A stretch of DNA of 64,000 bases from Acidocella aquatica (lineage in GTDB: Bacteria > Pseudomonadota > Alphaproteobacteria > Acetobacterales > Acetobacteraceae), in the NCBI RefSeq assembly GCF_030160635.1, contig NZ_BSOS01000073.1, positions 157,495 to 221,494 on the forward strand, in the 5' to 3' direction. The notes beneath the pieces were generated by a model. The model searched no databases. It was not told the DNA's origin and was given only the letters and a program-made list of their open reading frames with translations. The position numbers were made by a program, and so were the translations under genes. Positions 17,665 through 26,970 of the stretch are shown piece after piece. Each line of letters starts with the position of its first letter. Within the stretch, counting starts at the first letter, position 1.

Positions 17665-18027
17665 ATGAGCTATGATACCATGAATGTTTTCGCCCGGATT
17701 TTGCGCGGTGAAATACCGTGCGAAAAACTCTACGAAGATGAGTTTGCGCTGGCGTTTCCCGATATTCGGCCGGCCGCGCCCTGCCATGTGCTGGTGATCC
17801 CCAAGGGGGCGTATATTTCCATCGCCGATTTTGGCGCCAAGGCCAGCCCGGAAGAGATTACCGGGTTTTTTCGCGCCGTGGCGCTGGTGGCCAAGCGCTT
17901 AGGTGTTGAGGAGAGCGGCTACCGGCTGCTCGCCAATGCCGGGCCGGATAGCCATCAGGAAGTGCCGCATTTCCATGTGCATATCCTCGGGGGGCGCAGA
18001 CTCGGACCATTGCTTACTCCCGCATGA
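17665..18027 (+). CDS. HIT-family (histidine triad) nucleotide-binding protein
   Basis: A 120-residue Hint-type phosphoramidase that hydrolyses AMP-N linkages. The active-site triad appears as HFHVHILGG near residue 100, and HVLVIPKG is the conserved earlier strand. GGAGG just before the ATG gives a strong ribosome-binding site. Its stop overlaps the chrA start by 4 bases. Confidence 0.9.
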   Translation: MSYDTMNVFARILRGEIPCEKLYEDEFALAFPDIRPAAPCHVLVIPKGAYISIADFGAKASPEEITGFFRAVALVAKRLGVEESGYRLLANAGPDSHQEVPHFHVHILGGRRLGPLLTPA

Positions 18028-19223
18028 AGCCGCCCTCCCCCCAACCGGAAGGCTCCGCGCTGGAAGTGCTGCGGGCGTTTTTTGTGCTGGGGCTGACATC
18101 GTTTGGCGGACCGGTGGCGCATTTTGGGTATTTTCGCCGGGAGTTTGTGGAAAAACGCGCCTGGCTGAGCGAGCATGATTACTCCGGGCTGCTTGCGCTA
18201 TGCCAGTTTCTGCCGGGACCGGCATCCAGCCAGACCGGCTTTTGCATAGGGCTGAAACGCGCCGGGTGGCGGGGCGGGCTGGCGGCCTGGGTGGGGTTCA
18301 CCCTGCCCTCGGCTTTGCTGATGCTGGCCCTGGCGCATTGGATGGACATGTTCCAGGGCATGCCGATGGCGCGCGGGGCGCTGCATGGGTTGCAGCTGGC
18401 GGCAGTGGCCGTGGTGGCGCAGGCGGTGTGCGTGATGGCGCGCAGCCTTTGTCCTGATACGCCGCGCCGGGCGCTCGCACTGCTGGCGGCGGCGATTTTG
18501 GGGCTGCAGCCTGATACGGCCGGACAGATATTGGTGTTGGTGATCGGCGCGGTGATTGGCCGCCTGGCGCTGGAGCAGGACAGGCCCGCAGCACCTTTCA
18601 GGCCGGCTGCGGGGATATCCCTGCGGACGCATCGCGCGGCGCTGCTGTGCATGCTGGCGTTTCTGGTGTTGCTTATACTGGCCTTTCTGGCGCCTGAGAG
18701 CGGCGTGCTGGCGCTGTTCGGGGCGTTTTACCGCGCGGGGGCGCTGGTATTCGGCGGCGGGCATGTGGTGCTGCCGCTGCTGCGCGACGCGGTGGTGGTG
18801 CCGGGCTGGATTTCGCCGCGGTGGTTTTTGGCCGGTTATGGCGCGGCGCAGGCCGTGCCGGGGCCATTGTTCACCGTGGCGGCGTTTTTGGGCGCGCTGG
18901 CCAGCGGCGGCCCCGGTGGCCTATTGGGGGCCACGGTTGCCACCATGGCGATTTTTCTGCCGGGCCTGCTGATAGTGGCGGCCACCCTCCCCTACTGGGA
19001 GGTTTTGCGCGGCCGGCGCGGCCTGGCGTCGGCGATGATGGGCGTGAATGCCGCCGTGGTCGGGTTGCTGGGAGCGGCGTTGATTAATCTGTTGACCCTG
19101 AGCACGATGCGGAGCGTCTGGGATTTGCCTATTACCGCCGCTGCGCTGCTGCTGCTCACGGTGGGGCGCGCAAGGCCGCTGCTGGTGGTGGTGTTCTGCG
19201 CCGCCGCCGGGATGGTGCTTTAG
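18024..19223 (+). CDS. chrA: Chromate transporter, CHR family
   Basis: A 399-residue two-domain CHR protein with about ten membrane helices. The first domain has GLTSFGGPVAHFGYFRREFV and CQFLPGPASSQ; the second repeats these as GALVFGGGHVVLPLLRDAVV and GAAQAVPGPLFT. Characterised members export chromate. The start ATG overlaps the HIT stop, and the TAG stop is the first part of the tandem 101-bp repeat. Confidence 0.9.
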   Translation: MKPPSPQPEGSALEVLRAFFVLGLTSFGGPVAHFGYFRREFVEKRAWLSEHDYSGLLALCQFLPGPASSQTGFCIGLKRAGWRGGLAAWVGFTLPSALLMLALAHWMDMFQGMPMARGALHGLQLAAVAVVAQAVCVMARSLCPDTPRRALALLAAAILGLQPDTAGQILVLVIGAVIGRLALEQDRPAAPFRPAAGISLRTHRAALLCMLAFLVLLILAFLAPESGVLALFGAFYRAGALVFGGGHVVLPLLRDAVVVPGWISPRWFLAGYGAAQAVPGPLFTVAAFLGALASGGPGGLLGATVATMAIFLPGLLIVAATLPYWEVLRGRRGLASAMMGVNAAVVGLLGAALINLLTLSTMRSVWDLPITAAALLLLTVGRARPLLVVVFCAAAGMVL

Positions 19224-19421
19224 CCTGATCGCTTTAAGTGCGATCAGGCTAAAGCCGTTTTTCTGAGGGCGATTCACGCTTTCGGCTCGCTCGGTTGAGC
19301 GAACCTCAAACGATCGCGCTTTAGCCTGATCGCTTTAAGTGCGATCAGGCTAAAGCCGTTTTTCTGAGGGCGATTCACGCTTTCGGCTCGCTCGGTTGAG
19401 CGAACCTCAAACGATCGCGCT
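19220..19421. repeat. Two tandem copies of the 101-bp structured repeat
   Basis: Copies at 19220-19320 and 19321-19421 appear identical by eye. Each starts with a perfect 11-bp hairpin (AGCCTGATCGC / GCGATCAGGCT, loop TTTAAGT) followed by a T-run. Each has a second half with the smaller stem CGCTC / GAGCG, and ends in CGATCGCGCT. The unit ends form an imperfect terminal inverted repeat (AGC-NN-GATCG-N-TTT). The chrA stop TAG is inside copy 1. A third copy is at 11069-11167. Confidence 0.88.
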
Positions 19422-19456
19422 CCAGGTGATGTGGACTGGTGGGACTCCGGCGCGGC

Positions 19457-20089
19457 TTATTTTGGCCGGGTGATATCCAGACGGGCTTGAGGCTGAATTT
19501 CAGCGTAGGCGGAGGCCCCGCCGGCGCGCAATATGATGCCCGCGCCGAACGTGTCGAACACACCGTCTTTGAGCAAGACAGGAGCGATATGGATGCCCAC
19601 GACCTCCCCCAGGACAAGCCAGCTTGGCACAAGGGCGCCTGCGGCGGATTTGAGCTGGATGATGTCGGCCAGCTTGCACTCAAAATTCACCGGGCTTTCA
19701 GCCACGCGCGGCGGGGCGACCAAACGCGAAGGGGCTTTGGTGAGGCCCGCCAGGGTGAATTCATCCGTGCCGTAAGGAACTGGGGCGCTGGTCTCATTCA
19801 TCGCCGCCGCCAGCGTGCGGGTGGTGAGGTTCCACACGAACTCTCCGGTCTCGCGCACATTGCGCAGTGAATCCTTGGCGCCGATGCTGGAGAAGCCGAT
19901 GATCGGCGGGTGATAGTTGAAGGCGTTGAAAAAACTGTAGGGCGCCAGATTGACCGAGCCGTCAGCACCCTGGGTGGAAACCCAGCCGATCGGCCGGGGG
20001 CCGACGATTGCGTTGAACGGGTCATGCGCGAGGCCGTGGCCTGATGCGGGTTCGTAGAAATATTTTGTGCCGTCCATATGTGGCAGCAT
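19457..20089 (-). CDS. Flavin reductase-like domain protein
   Basis: A 210-residue FMN-binding split-barrel protein. IVGPRPIGWVSTQGADGSVNLAPYSFFNAFNYHPP near residues 27-62 is the conserved flavin-binding block of the flavin reductase/DIM6-NTAB family. The partner enzyme is unknown. The ATG at 20089 has GGAGG only 3 bases away, so an in-frame ATG at 20077 is a realistic alternative. It is convergent with chrA across the tandem repeat. Confidence 0.85.
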   Translation of the reverse strand: MLPHMDGTKYFYEPASGHGLAHDPFNAIVGPRPIGWVSTQGADGSVNLAPYSFFNAFNYHPPIIGFSSIGAKDSLRNVRETGEFVWNLTTRTLAAAMNETSAPVPYGTDEFTLAGLTKAPSRLVAPPRVAESPVNFECKLADIIQLKSAAGALVPSWLVLGEVVGIHIAPVLLKDGVFDTFGAGIILRAGGASAYAEIQPQARLDITRPK

Positions 20090-20110
20090 ATGCCTCCGAG
20101 ACGCCCTAGA

Positions 20111-21478
20111 TCAACTCACGCGGCTTTTAATCAGGCGTTCCATGTCCAGCGACTGGGGCGGGTTGTGGAATTCATGCAGGTCGCCGTTCATGGCCAGATC
20201 GAATCTGACGACACGGTTGCGGCCTTCGGTTTTGGCTTTATCCAATGCCTGACCGGCGCGGCGCACCAGCTCCTGCGGGTTGTTGGCATCGGCGAGGCTG
20301 GAGAAGGCGGCGGCGCCGCAGCTGATGGTGAGGAAGCCGGTGCCGCTGCCTGTATGGGCGATTTGCAGCGCCTGCACGGTTTCCAAAATGACGCTGGCGA
20401 CGCGCGCGGCGCCTTTGTCGTCCGCCAGGGGTAACAGAACGGCGATTTGCCCGCCCCGGTGGCGGGCTACCACATCCCCCGTGCGGCGGGGCACGGATTT
20501 GATCGCCTGGGCGACACGGCGCAGGCAGGCATCGCCGGCGATGCTGCCATAAATTTTATTGTAGTCGCGGAAATTGTCGATATCGATGAGCGCCAGCCCC
20601 AACGGGAGACTGCTGCGCACCGCGCGTTTGAATTCATGGACCAGGCTGAGATCGAACTGGCGGCGGTTGGAGAGCCCGGTGAGATCGTCCTCAAGGGTCA
20701 GTTCCCGCAGGGCGGCGTTGGCCTGCAGGACAGCGGTGTTGGCCTCGCGCAGGCTGGCTTCGGCCTGGTGCTGGAGGGTGACATCCACCAGCACGCCAGC
20801 GGCCGTGGCGCGGCCAATGGCGCGGCCGCGCATGATGACGTGGCGCTGCTCGCCATCAGGGCGGCACAGGCGCAGCTTAAGTTCAAACTCGCCGCCTTCG
20901 GCCATGGTGGCGGCAAGAGTATTCGACAGCGATTGGCGGTCTTCGGAGGGAAACAGCTCCAGCACGGTATCCATCGCCGGGAGGAAACCAGCCTGGGTGA
21001 CACCGTGCAGGCGGTACATGGCGGCTGACCACTCGAACACCCTGCCCGCCAGATCCACCCGCCAATGGCCGAATTGTGCCGCCGATTCGGCTAGCTCCAG
21101 CATGGCACGGGCGCTCTCGGCCACGGAATTGGCATGCTCGATCCGCCGCCGCAGACACCGCCCCATGGCGCGGGCCAACTGCGATTTCATGCCAGCCAGC
21201 AAAGGCCACAGGCTAAGGCCGATGACCAGTTGCCCGGCGGCGGCGGCCAGGGGCAGGGCCGAGGCAGCGCCTTGCCATTTGTGCGCGAGCCCGAGCAGCA
21301 GCAGGGTTTGCAGCCCGGCTTCGGCGGCGAGCACACAAGCGACGATCCAGCGGCGGTTACCCAAAATATTGGCATCGCGCGCCCGGAAGACTTGCAGCAG
21401 AGCAAGAGTCACCGAAGCATAGGCCAGGGCGCTCATCAACGCGGAGAGTTCAGCTTGCCCGATCGTCATTGGCTTCAA
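20111..21478 (-). CDS. Membrane PAS-GGDEF protein with degenerate active site (RGGQI)
   Basis: A 455-residue protein with three or four N-terminal helices (residues 10-105), a PAS-like domain (about 125-250), and a GGDEF domain (about 275-440). DLTGLSNRRQFD is intact, but the GGDEF signature is RGGQI (about residues 341-345), which lacks the metal-binding acidic residue. The RxxD I-site (RTGD) is kept five residues before it. It is therefore probably a c-di-GMP receptor or a regulator rather than a cyclase. It lies downstream of a paralogue with the same architecture and orientation. Confidence 0.85.
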   Translation of the reverse strand: MKPMTIGQAELSALMSALAYASVTLALLQVFRARDANILGNRRWIVACVLAAEAGLQTLLLLGLAHKWQGAASALPLAAAAGQLVIGLSLWPLLAGMKSQLARAMGRCLRRRIEHANSVAESARAMLELAESAAQFGHWRVDLAGRVFEWSAAMYRLHGVTQAGFLPAMDTVLELFPSEDRQSLSNTLAATMAEGGEFELKLRLCRPDGEQRHVIMRGRAIGRATAAGVLVDVTLQHQAEASLREANTAVLQANAALRELTLEDDLTGLSNRRQFDLSLVHEFKRAVRSSLPLGLALIDIDNFRDYNKIYGSIAGDACLRRVAQAIKSVPRRTGDVVARHRGGQIAVLLPLADDKGAARVASVILETVQALQIAHTGSGTGFLTISCGAAAFSSLADANNPQELVRRAGQALDKAKTEGRNRVVRFDLAMNGDLHEFHNPPQSLDMERLIKSRVS

Positions 21479-21623
21479 CCTCCTGGGCAGGCTCGCGCCT
21501 GCGCCGCCAAATTAAATTATCAAGGCCAAATCATCAGGCCGGAAACCCATCCGGTGATCCCAATGTCCGGGCGTGGCTCAACCTAGGGGGCAAGGGTTTA
21601 ATATTCGGCTAACCGGCGCGGAT

Positions 21624-22904
21624 TCAGCCGCGCGCGGCGAGGACACTGAGCAGTTCCACCTCACGGTAGCCGCTGGCACGGTTGCCGCCAGCTTCCTTGG
21701 CGTCAGCCAGGGCGCGGGCGGCGCGGCGGGTGAGTTCCAGCGGGTTATAAAGATCGTCCATGCCGACAAACGCGGCGGCGCCGCAGGAGGCGGTGAGCCC
21801 CCCCGTTTCATGCCCGGCGTTGGGCAGGGCGAGGGCGCGCACGGCCTCAAGGATTTGGGTGGCCACGCGCTGGGCTCCGGCGGAGTCAGCCAAAGGCAGC
21901 AGCACAGCGATTTCAGTGTCGCCGTAACGGGCCACGACATCGCCGGTACGGCGGGGGACCGCCTGCACCGCCTGGGCCACCGCGCGCAGGCAGGCATCGG
22001 CGTCCAACGCCCCGTAATAGGCGGCGAATGCGCGGAAATGGTCGATTTCCAGCAGCACCATGCCCAGCGGCTTGCGGCTGCGCACGGCACGTTTGAACTC
22101 GTAACCAAGGCTGAGGTCGAACTGGCGGCGGTCAGCCAGGCCGGTGAGTTCATCCTCCAGCGGCAGGCCGCGCGCGGCGGAAAGCGCGGAGATTGCCTCA
22201 GCCCGTTTGGGCTCGGTGACATCCACCATCACGCCGTTCAGCTCCCCCACCTGCCCGCTGGCATCCAGCGCCGCCGCGCCGCGCAGAATGACATGGCGTA
22301 TCTCGCCGTCAGGACGGCGCAGGCGCGCCGCGACCTCGAAATTGTTCTGGTTGACGGCAGCCTCCTGCAGCAACACCCCGATCCGCTTGCCGTCCACCGG
22401 GTGGAAGGCCGCCAGCGCGCTCTCGAGGCGCGGCTTGTAGTGCTCGCGCCACAGGCCGTGAATGCGATACATCTCATCCGACCAGCTCAACTGGTAGTCC
22501 GGCACGCTAAGCTGCCAATGCCCGACATGCCCGCTCTGCTCGGCCAATGCCAGCCAGTTGCGCGCCGCCGCCGCCGCCGCCTCGGCGCGTTGCGCGCGCG
22601 CCAGCAGCCGGCTGTTGAGGATACGCAACTGGCCACGCCTGATGCGCGCCACCACCGGCCAGAAATTGAGCGGCAAGGCCACCAGGCAGGCCGCCGCCAG
22701 CATCTGCAGAGCCGGCAGGGCAACGGGAAAATTGAAATGCGCGGCAAGCCCCAGCAGCATCTGCACCAGCGCCCCGGTGCTGAGTACCGCAAGCAGCACC
22801 CCCCGCCGCTGCCCGAGCACGGAGGTTTCGCTGGCCGTGAACATGTCGTTAACGGCCATGGCCATCGCAATATACGCAATCGCGCCAAATGTGTTTGCGA
22901 GCAT
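21624..22904 (-). CDS. Membrane PAS-GGDEF paralogue with degenerate active site (GDTEI)
   Basis: A 426-residue paralogue of the next gene downstream: N-terminal helices, PAS-like domain (HWQLSVPDYQLSWSDEMYRI) and GGDEF domain with DELTGLADRRQFDLSL. The signature is GDTEI at about residues 328-332; the metal-binding DxD loop is also altered (LLEIDHF in place of xxDxDxF). The RxxD I-site (RTGD) remains. Catalysis is unlikely; c-di-GMP binding through the I-site is possible. The two genes look like a local duplication that has since diverged. Confidence 0.85.
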   Translation of the reverse strand: MLANTFGAIAYIAMAMAVNDMFTASETSVLGQRRGVLLAVLSTGALVQMLLGLAAHFNFPVALPALQMLAAACLVALPLNFWPVVARIRRGQLRILNSRLLARAQRAEAAAAAARNWLALAEQSGHVGHWQLSVPDYQLSWSDEMYRIHGLWREHYKPRLESALAAFHPVDGKRIGVLLQEAAVNQNNFEVAARLRRPDGEIRHVILRGAAALDASGQVGELNGVMVDVTEPKRAEAISALSAARGLPLEDELTGLADRRQFDLSLGYEFKRAVRSRKPLGMVLLEIDHFRAFAAYYGALDADACLRAVAQAVQAVPRRTGDVVARYGDTEIAVLLPLADSAGAQRVATQILEAVRALALPNAGHETGGLTASCGAAAFVGMDDLYNPLELTRRAARALADAKEAGGNRASGYREVELLSVLAARG

Positions 22905-22930
22905 TTTGTTCCACCTTGGAAATAAATCTG

Positions 22931-22950
22931 CCGGATTTGTTAAGATCCGG
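22931..22950 (-). terminator. Small hairpin between GGDEF gene and acpS
   Basis: CCGGAT and ATCCGG pair around an 8-base loop in the 74-bp gap. There is no strong T-run on the minus strand, so it is at best a weak terminator after acpS. Confidence 0.3.
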
Positions 22951-22978
22951 TGTCTTTCATATGCTAGCAGTCACAGAG

Positions 22979-23389
22979 TTAATCGGTGGCTAACGGCTCG
23001 GCGGAAATAATCACCTGGGCGAAGGCGTAGGGATATTCATCAGTCAGCGACAAGGCGATGTGCGGCGCGTGCCCCGGCGGCACCATGGCGTGCAAGCGCG
23101 CCAGCGCCGCGCCGTGCAGCTGCATCGCCGGCTGGCCGTTGGGCAAATTCACCACGCGCAGGTCGGAGAGGAAGATACCATCGCGGAAGCCCGTGCCCAG
23201 AGCTTTCGCACAGGCCTCCTTCGCCGCGAAACGCTTGGCGTAGCTGGCTGCGCGCGTAACCGGCCGCAGATCGGCGCGCGCACGCTCGCCCTCGGAAAAT
23301 GTGCGGTGGGTGAAACGCTCGCCAAACCGGGCCAGGCTCGCCTCAATGCGGCGGATGTCGCACAGGTCGGAACCAAGGCCGAGGATCAT
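22979..23389 (-). CDS. acpS: Holo-[acyl-carrier-protein] synthase
   Basis: Transfers phosphopantetheine from CoA to apo-ACP. The 136-residue family length fits. [23 protein letters not shown] at the N-terminus contains the magnesium-binding Asp, and [17 protein letters not shown] carries the Glu/Lys motif. Its ATG overlaps the spoT stop by 4 bases, as in the alphaproteobacterial folK-rpoZ-spoT-acpS order. Confidence 0.94.
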   Translation of the reverse strand: MILGLGSDLCDIRRIEASLARFGERFTHRTFSEGERARADLRPVTRAASYAKRFAAKEACAKALGTGFRDGIFLSDLRVVNLPNGQPAMQLHGAALARLHAMVPPGHAPHIALSLTDEYPYAFAQVIISAEPLATD

Positions 23390-25644
23390 GACTTGGCGCG
23401 TTCGACCTGGGCGATGCCGGCGGCGCCGCGCAGGCCCGCGATGACCTGGCCGAGGTGGCGGGAGTCGCGGACTTCGACATCGACGAGGGCTTCGAAAAAA
23501 TCCTGCTGGCGATGCGTGATCTTCAGATTGGCGATGGAGCCGTCCTGTTTCGCGACGGCGTTGGTCAGTGCTGCGAGCGCGCCGGGGCCGTTGTTGGCGA
23601 TAACGCTGATGCGGCCGGTGAAACGGGGGGATTTGGAATCGGCGCGGCCGAGGTGGGTGGTGTCCCAGTCAACGTCGATGAAGCGTTCCGGCGTGGCGGC
23701 GAAGGTCTCCAGGGTCGCGCAATCCTTGGCGTGGACGGTGACACCTTTGCCGTTGGCGACGATGCCGACAATTTTGTCGCCGGGCAGCGGGTGGCAACAG
23801 CCGGCGTAGTGGACATCCATCCCCGCGACGAGGCCGGTGACAGCCATGCCGGTTTCGGCCTTGTGGCCCGCGCCGCGGGGCGAGCGGGCGGTGAGCGACT
23901 GGCCCATGAAGGCCGGGAGCATGCGCGGGGCGCGGACTTCCTTCAGCTCCGGGTAGGCGGCGTAGACGACATCCTTGGGGCCCAGCGCACCGGTGGCGAC
24001 CGCGACGAAAAGATCGTCGAGCGAGGCCTGCTTGAGCGTTTTTGCCGTGGCTTCCAGTACTTTTTCAGAGCCGTCGACACCTTCCTGGCGGAAGGCCTTG
24101 GCCAGGGTGGATTTGCCGGCATCGCGGTGCTGCTCGCGCACCTGCTGCGTGAGGAAACGGCGGATGCGCGCACGCGCCTTGCCGGTGACGACGAAACGCT
24201 CCCACGCCGGGGATGGCGTGCCGCCGCGCGCGGTTAGAATTTCGACCTGATCGCCGTTCTGCAATTCGTAACGAAGCGGCATCAACCGGCCGTTGATGCG
24301 CGCGCCGACGCACGCGTCGCCGATCTGGCTGTGGACGGCGTAGGCGAAATCCACCGAGGTGGCACCGCGCGGCAGCTGGATGAGCTGCCCCTTGGGGGTG
24401 AAGCAGAACACCTGGTCCTGGTAGAGCTCGAGCTTGGTGTTTTCCAGAAAATCATCCGGCGCCGCGGAGTTTTCCAGAATTTCCAGAAGATCCTGCACCC
24501 AGCGGAATTGTTTGATATCCGACTGGGAGGCGTCGGATTGTTTGTAGAGCCAGTGGGCGGCAACGCCGTTTTCCGCGACCATCTGCATCTCGGCGGTGCG
24601 GATCTGGATTTCGATTTTCTGGTTGCGCGGATGACGCAGGGTGACGCCGGTGTGCAGCGACTGGTAGCCGTTGGCCTTGGGGGTTGAGATGTAGTCCTTG
24701 AAGCGCCCGGCGATGACGGGATAGGCGGCGTGGATGCCGCCCAGCGCGACGTAGCAGGCCTCGCGCGTCGGCACGATGATGCGGAAGGCCATGATGTCCG
24801 ACAACTGCTCGAACGCCACGTTGCGGCGCTGCATTTTTTCCCAGATGGAATAAGGCGATTTCTCGCGCCCGGAAATTTCGACAACATCTACCCCCGCCTC
24901 GCGGCAGACGCGCAGCAGCTCCTGGCGGACTTCCTCGATGACATCGGCACCCTGGCCGCGCAGAAAGTTGAGGCGGGCCTGAATGGTATCGTATGCCTCG
25001 GGGTCGATTTCGGCAAAAGAACGGGTTTGCAGCTCGGTCTTCAGCGATTCCATGCCGATGCGCTCGGCCAGCGGCGCATAGATTTCCATGGTCTCGCGCG
25101 CGATGCGCTGGCGCTTATGGGCGGCGCCGATGGCGCCAATGGTGCGCATATTGTGCAGGCGGTCCGCGAGCTTGACGATGAGGACCCGGATGTCCTTGCT
25201 CATGGCCAGCACGAGCTTGCGGAAGTTCTCGGCCTGCTTGGTACGGTCTGATTGCAGCTCCAGGCGGGTGAGCTTGGTTACGCCATCGACCAGGCCGGCG
25301 ACCTCGGCCCCGAAGCGCTTCTGCACCATGGGCAGGGTGACGGAGGTGTCCTCCACAACGTCGTGCAGGAGCGCGGTGATGATGGAAGAAGAGTCCAGAC
25401 GGTAGCCGGCCAGGATGCCCGCCACCGCCAGCGGATGGGTGATGTAGGGTTCGCCGTCGTCGCGCTTCTGGTCCTCATGCGCCTTGAGGGCCACGGTATA
25501 GGCGTCGTCGATGACCGCCGGGTCTGCCTTGCTGTCGTAAGCGGAGATACGCGAGAGCAGGCCGCCCAGTTCCGGGTGGAACCCGCCAGCCCCCACGCCC
25601 TCCGGCGCAAAACAAATAACTGGTGCCCTGCAAGCTGTTAGCAT
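23386..25644 (-). CDS. spoT: Bifunctional (p)ppGpp synthetase/hydrolase (Rsh)
   Basis: Makes and degrades the stringent-response alarmone. The 752-residue long form has HD hydrolase (HDVVEDT near residue 93), RelA/SpoT synthetase ([15 protein letters not shown]), TGS ([27 protein letters not shown]) and a C-terminal ACT domain ([20 protein letters not shown]). The ATG is at 25642-25644; the first 30 residues are less conserved, so a later start is possible. A 139-bp branched structure sits between it and rpoZ. Confidence 0.94.
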   Translation of the reverse strand: MLTACRAPVICFAPEGVGAGGFHPELGGLLSRISAYDSKADPAVIDDAYTVALKAHEDQKRDDGEPYITHPLAVAGILAGYRLDSSSIITALLHDVVEDTSVTLPMVQKRFGAEVAGLVDGVTKLTRLELQSDRTKQAENFRKLVLAMSKDIRVLIVKLADRLHNMRTIGAIGAAHKRQRIARETMEIYAPLAERIGMESLKTELQTRSFAEIDPEAYDTIQARLNFLRGQGADVIEEVRQELLRVCREAGVDVVEISGREKSPYSIWEKMQRRNVAFEQLSDIMAFRIIVPTREACYVALGGIHAAYPVIAGRFKDYISTPKANGYQSLHTGVTLRHPRNQKIEIQIRTAEMQMVAENGVAAHWLYKQSDASQSDIKQFRWVQDLLEILENSAAPDDFLENTKLELYQDQVFCFTPKGQLIQLPRGATSVDFAYAVHSQIGDACVGARINGRLMPLRYELQNGDQVEILTARGGTPSPAWERFVVTGKARARIRRFLTQQVREQHRDAGKSTLAKAFRQEGVDGSEKVLEATAKTLKQASLDDLFVAVATGALGPKDVVYAAYPELKEVRAPRMLPAFMGQSLTARSPRGAGHKAETGMAVTGLVAGMDVHYAGCCHPLPGDKIVGIVANGKGVTVHAKDCATLETFAATPERFIDVDWDTTHLGRADSKSPRFTGRISVIANNGPGALAALTNAVAKQDGSIANLKITHRQQDFFEALVDVEVRDSRHLGQVIAGLRGAAGIAQVERAKS

Positions 25645-25722
25645 GATGGGGTCAGCTTACGGCAGCTATGCTGCGGTGCAAAGCACTGAATGCGGCCGAA
25701 GCCGCGGGAGGCAAAAAAACTT

Positions 25723-25861
25723 TAGAGCGCAATGACATTAGATGCGCTCGCTTTGCGCGCGAACATAATGTCTGAATTGACCTCTACTTCTTTGATTTAG
25801 AGGTGGATTCAGACATTGCATAAAATCGCGGAGCGATTTGATGTAATGTCATCCGGCTCTA
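25723..25861. repeat. 139-bp multi-branched inverted-repeat element
   Basis: The outer stems TAGAGC/GCTCTA (25723-25728 with 25856-25861) and ATGACATTA/TAATGTCAT (25732-25740 with 25844-25852) close a multi-branch structure. Inside are AATGTCTGAAT/ATTCAGACATT (25767-25777 with 25807-25817) capped by ACCTCT/AGAGGT, and AAATCGC/GCGATTT (25823-25829 with 25833-25839). A short GCGC stem forms a further arm. It begins 3 bases after the rpoZ stop, in the rpoZ-spoT gap. Confidence 0.8.
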
Positions 25862-25864
25862 GAA

Positions 25865-26272
25865 TCAGCGGCGGGTTTTGCCGCCGAGTTCTGCCTCGAT
25901 GGCTGCCTGGATGTCTTCCGGGGTCATTTCCTCGGCTTCGGCGGCCATGGCGGCGGCTTCTTCCTCGGCGGAGACATCCTGCAGGCCGAAAATATTCTGG
26001 TCGGTCGGGATCAGGTCGGCCACTTCCTCGTCAATAGGCTCCGGCTCGGGCACGCGCGAGAGGGATTTGACCAGATCCTGCTCGAGTTCCGGCAGGGCCA
26101 GGGTCTCCTCGGCGATTTCACGCAGGGCGACGACCGGGTTTTTATCGTTGTCCCGGTCGATGGTCAGTTGCTCGCCACGGCTGATGTTGCGGGCGCGCTG
26201 AGCGGCCAGCAGAACCAGTTCAAACCGGTTCGGCACTTTTAAAACGCAGTCTTCAACGGTGACGCGGGCCAT
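25865..26272 (-). CDS. rpoZ: RNA polymerase omega subunit
   Basis: Small subunit that helps assemble beta-prime. [30 protein letters not shown] is the standard start and [19 protein letters not shown] the conserved helix. The 135-residue protein has an acidic C-terminal half (Glu/Asp-rich from about residue 85) typical of alphaproteobacterial omega. Followed by the branched repeat and spoT, whose product acts through ppGpp on RNA polymerase. Confidence 0.95.
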   Translation of the reverse strand: MARVTVEDCVLKVPNRFELVLLAAQRARNISRGEQLTIDRDNDKNPVVALREIAEETLALPELEQDLVKSLSRVPEPEPIDEEVADLIPTDQNIFGLQDVSAEEEAAAMAAEAEEMTPEDIQAAIEAELGGKTRR

Positions 26273-26337
26273 CCGAAATGCTCCAGGCAGAAAATTGAAC
26301 GCTCGCCTTAGCCTGCGGGCTGGTGCGATGCAACCCT

Positions 26338-26841
26338 TTACGAGGGGTCCTCATGCCAGGGCTGTATGCCTTGCGGGGGGAGTTCGGCCAGCAGGGTGGC
26401 AACATTCTGGCGCAGGGTGGGGTGGCGCCAGCCTGGGGCCACGTCCAGGATCGGGCGGAGCACGAAGGCACGCTGATGCGCTCGCGGGTGCGGCAGGATG
26501 GGGTCCGGGGTGGCGCGGATCATCCCGTTGAGGTCAATGATGTCAAGATCGAGCGTGCGCGCGGCGTTAGGCTCGGCGCGCCGGCGGCCGAAATGGGCTT
26601 CGATCTCGTGCAGGCGCGTGAGCAGCTCCACCGGGCCGATCTCGCCGAAAAAGCGGATGACGCCGTTGCAATAGTCTGGCTGGCCGCCGCGCGGCTGCGG
26701 CGCCGTGCGGTACCAGTTGGACAAGGCGACAAACGACAGTCCAGAAATGCTACACAGCAGCGGCACGGCGGCGCGGCAGGTCTCAACGGGGGTGGAACCA
26801 TCCACCCCGGTGAGATTGGCACCAATCGCAATGAGGATCAT
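26338..26841 (-). CDS. folK: HPPK (hydroxymethyldihydropterin pyrophosphokinase)
   Basis: Pyrophosphorylates 6-hydroxymethyl-7,8-dihydropterin in folate synthesis. IAIGANL at the start, [19 protein letters not shown] (about residues 87-105; catalytic Asp pair) and [18 protein letters not shown] are the family motifs. At 167 residues it is complete. It lies upstream of rpoZ with a 65-base gap, and is divergent from the NYN gene across an AT-rich region. Confidence 0.93.
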   Translation of the reverse strand: MILIAIGANLTGVDGSTPVETCRAAVPLLCSISGLSFVALSNWYRTAPQPRGGQPDYCNGVIRFFGEIGPVELLTRLHEIEAHFGRRRAEPNAARTLDLDIIDLNGMIRATPDPILPHPRAHQRAFVLRPILDVAPGWRHPTLRQNVATLLAELPPQGIQPWHEDPS

Positions 26842-26970
26842 AACTGAAAGCGCTTCACGACTTTCCTTCCAGAAAATGGTAAGATTAATTAGGAGTGTCT
26901 ATATTCTAACATTTATTGCAATATTGTATATCACGTTTAACTATTTTTTTACTTTTAGGAAATGACCCAT
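26842..26970. other. AT-rich divergent promoter region
   Basis: The gap between folK (minus) and the NYN gene (plus) is markedly AT-rich compared with its surroundings and probably holds both promoters. A weak candidate is TTGCAA followed 17 bases later by AACTAT on the plus strand. AGGA at 26957-26960 is the ribosome-binding site for 26971. Confidence 0.4.

Noticed and set aside
25723..25861. CRISPR-like repeats at the branched element
   Set aside because: There are inverted, not direct, repeats and no spacers; no CRISPR array was seen anywhere in the window.
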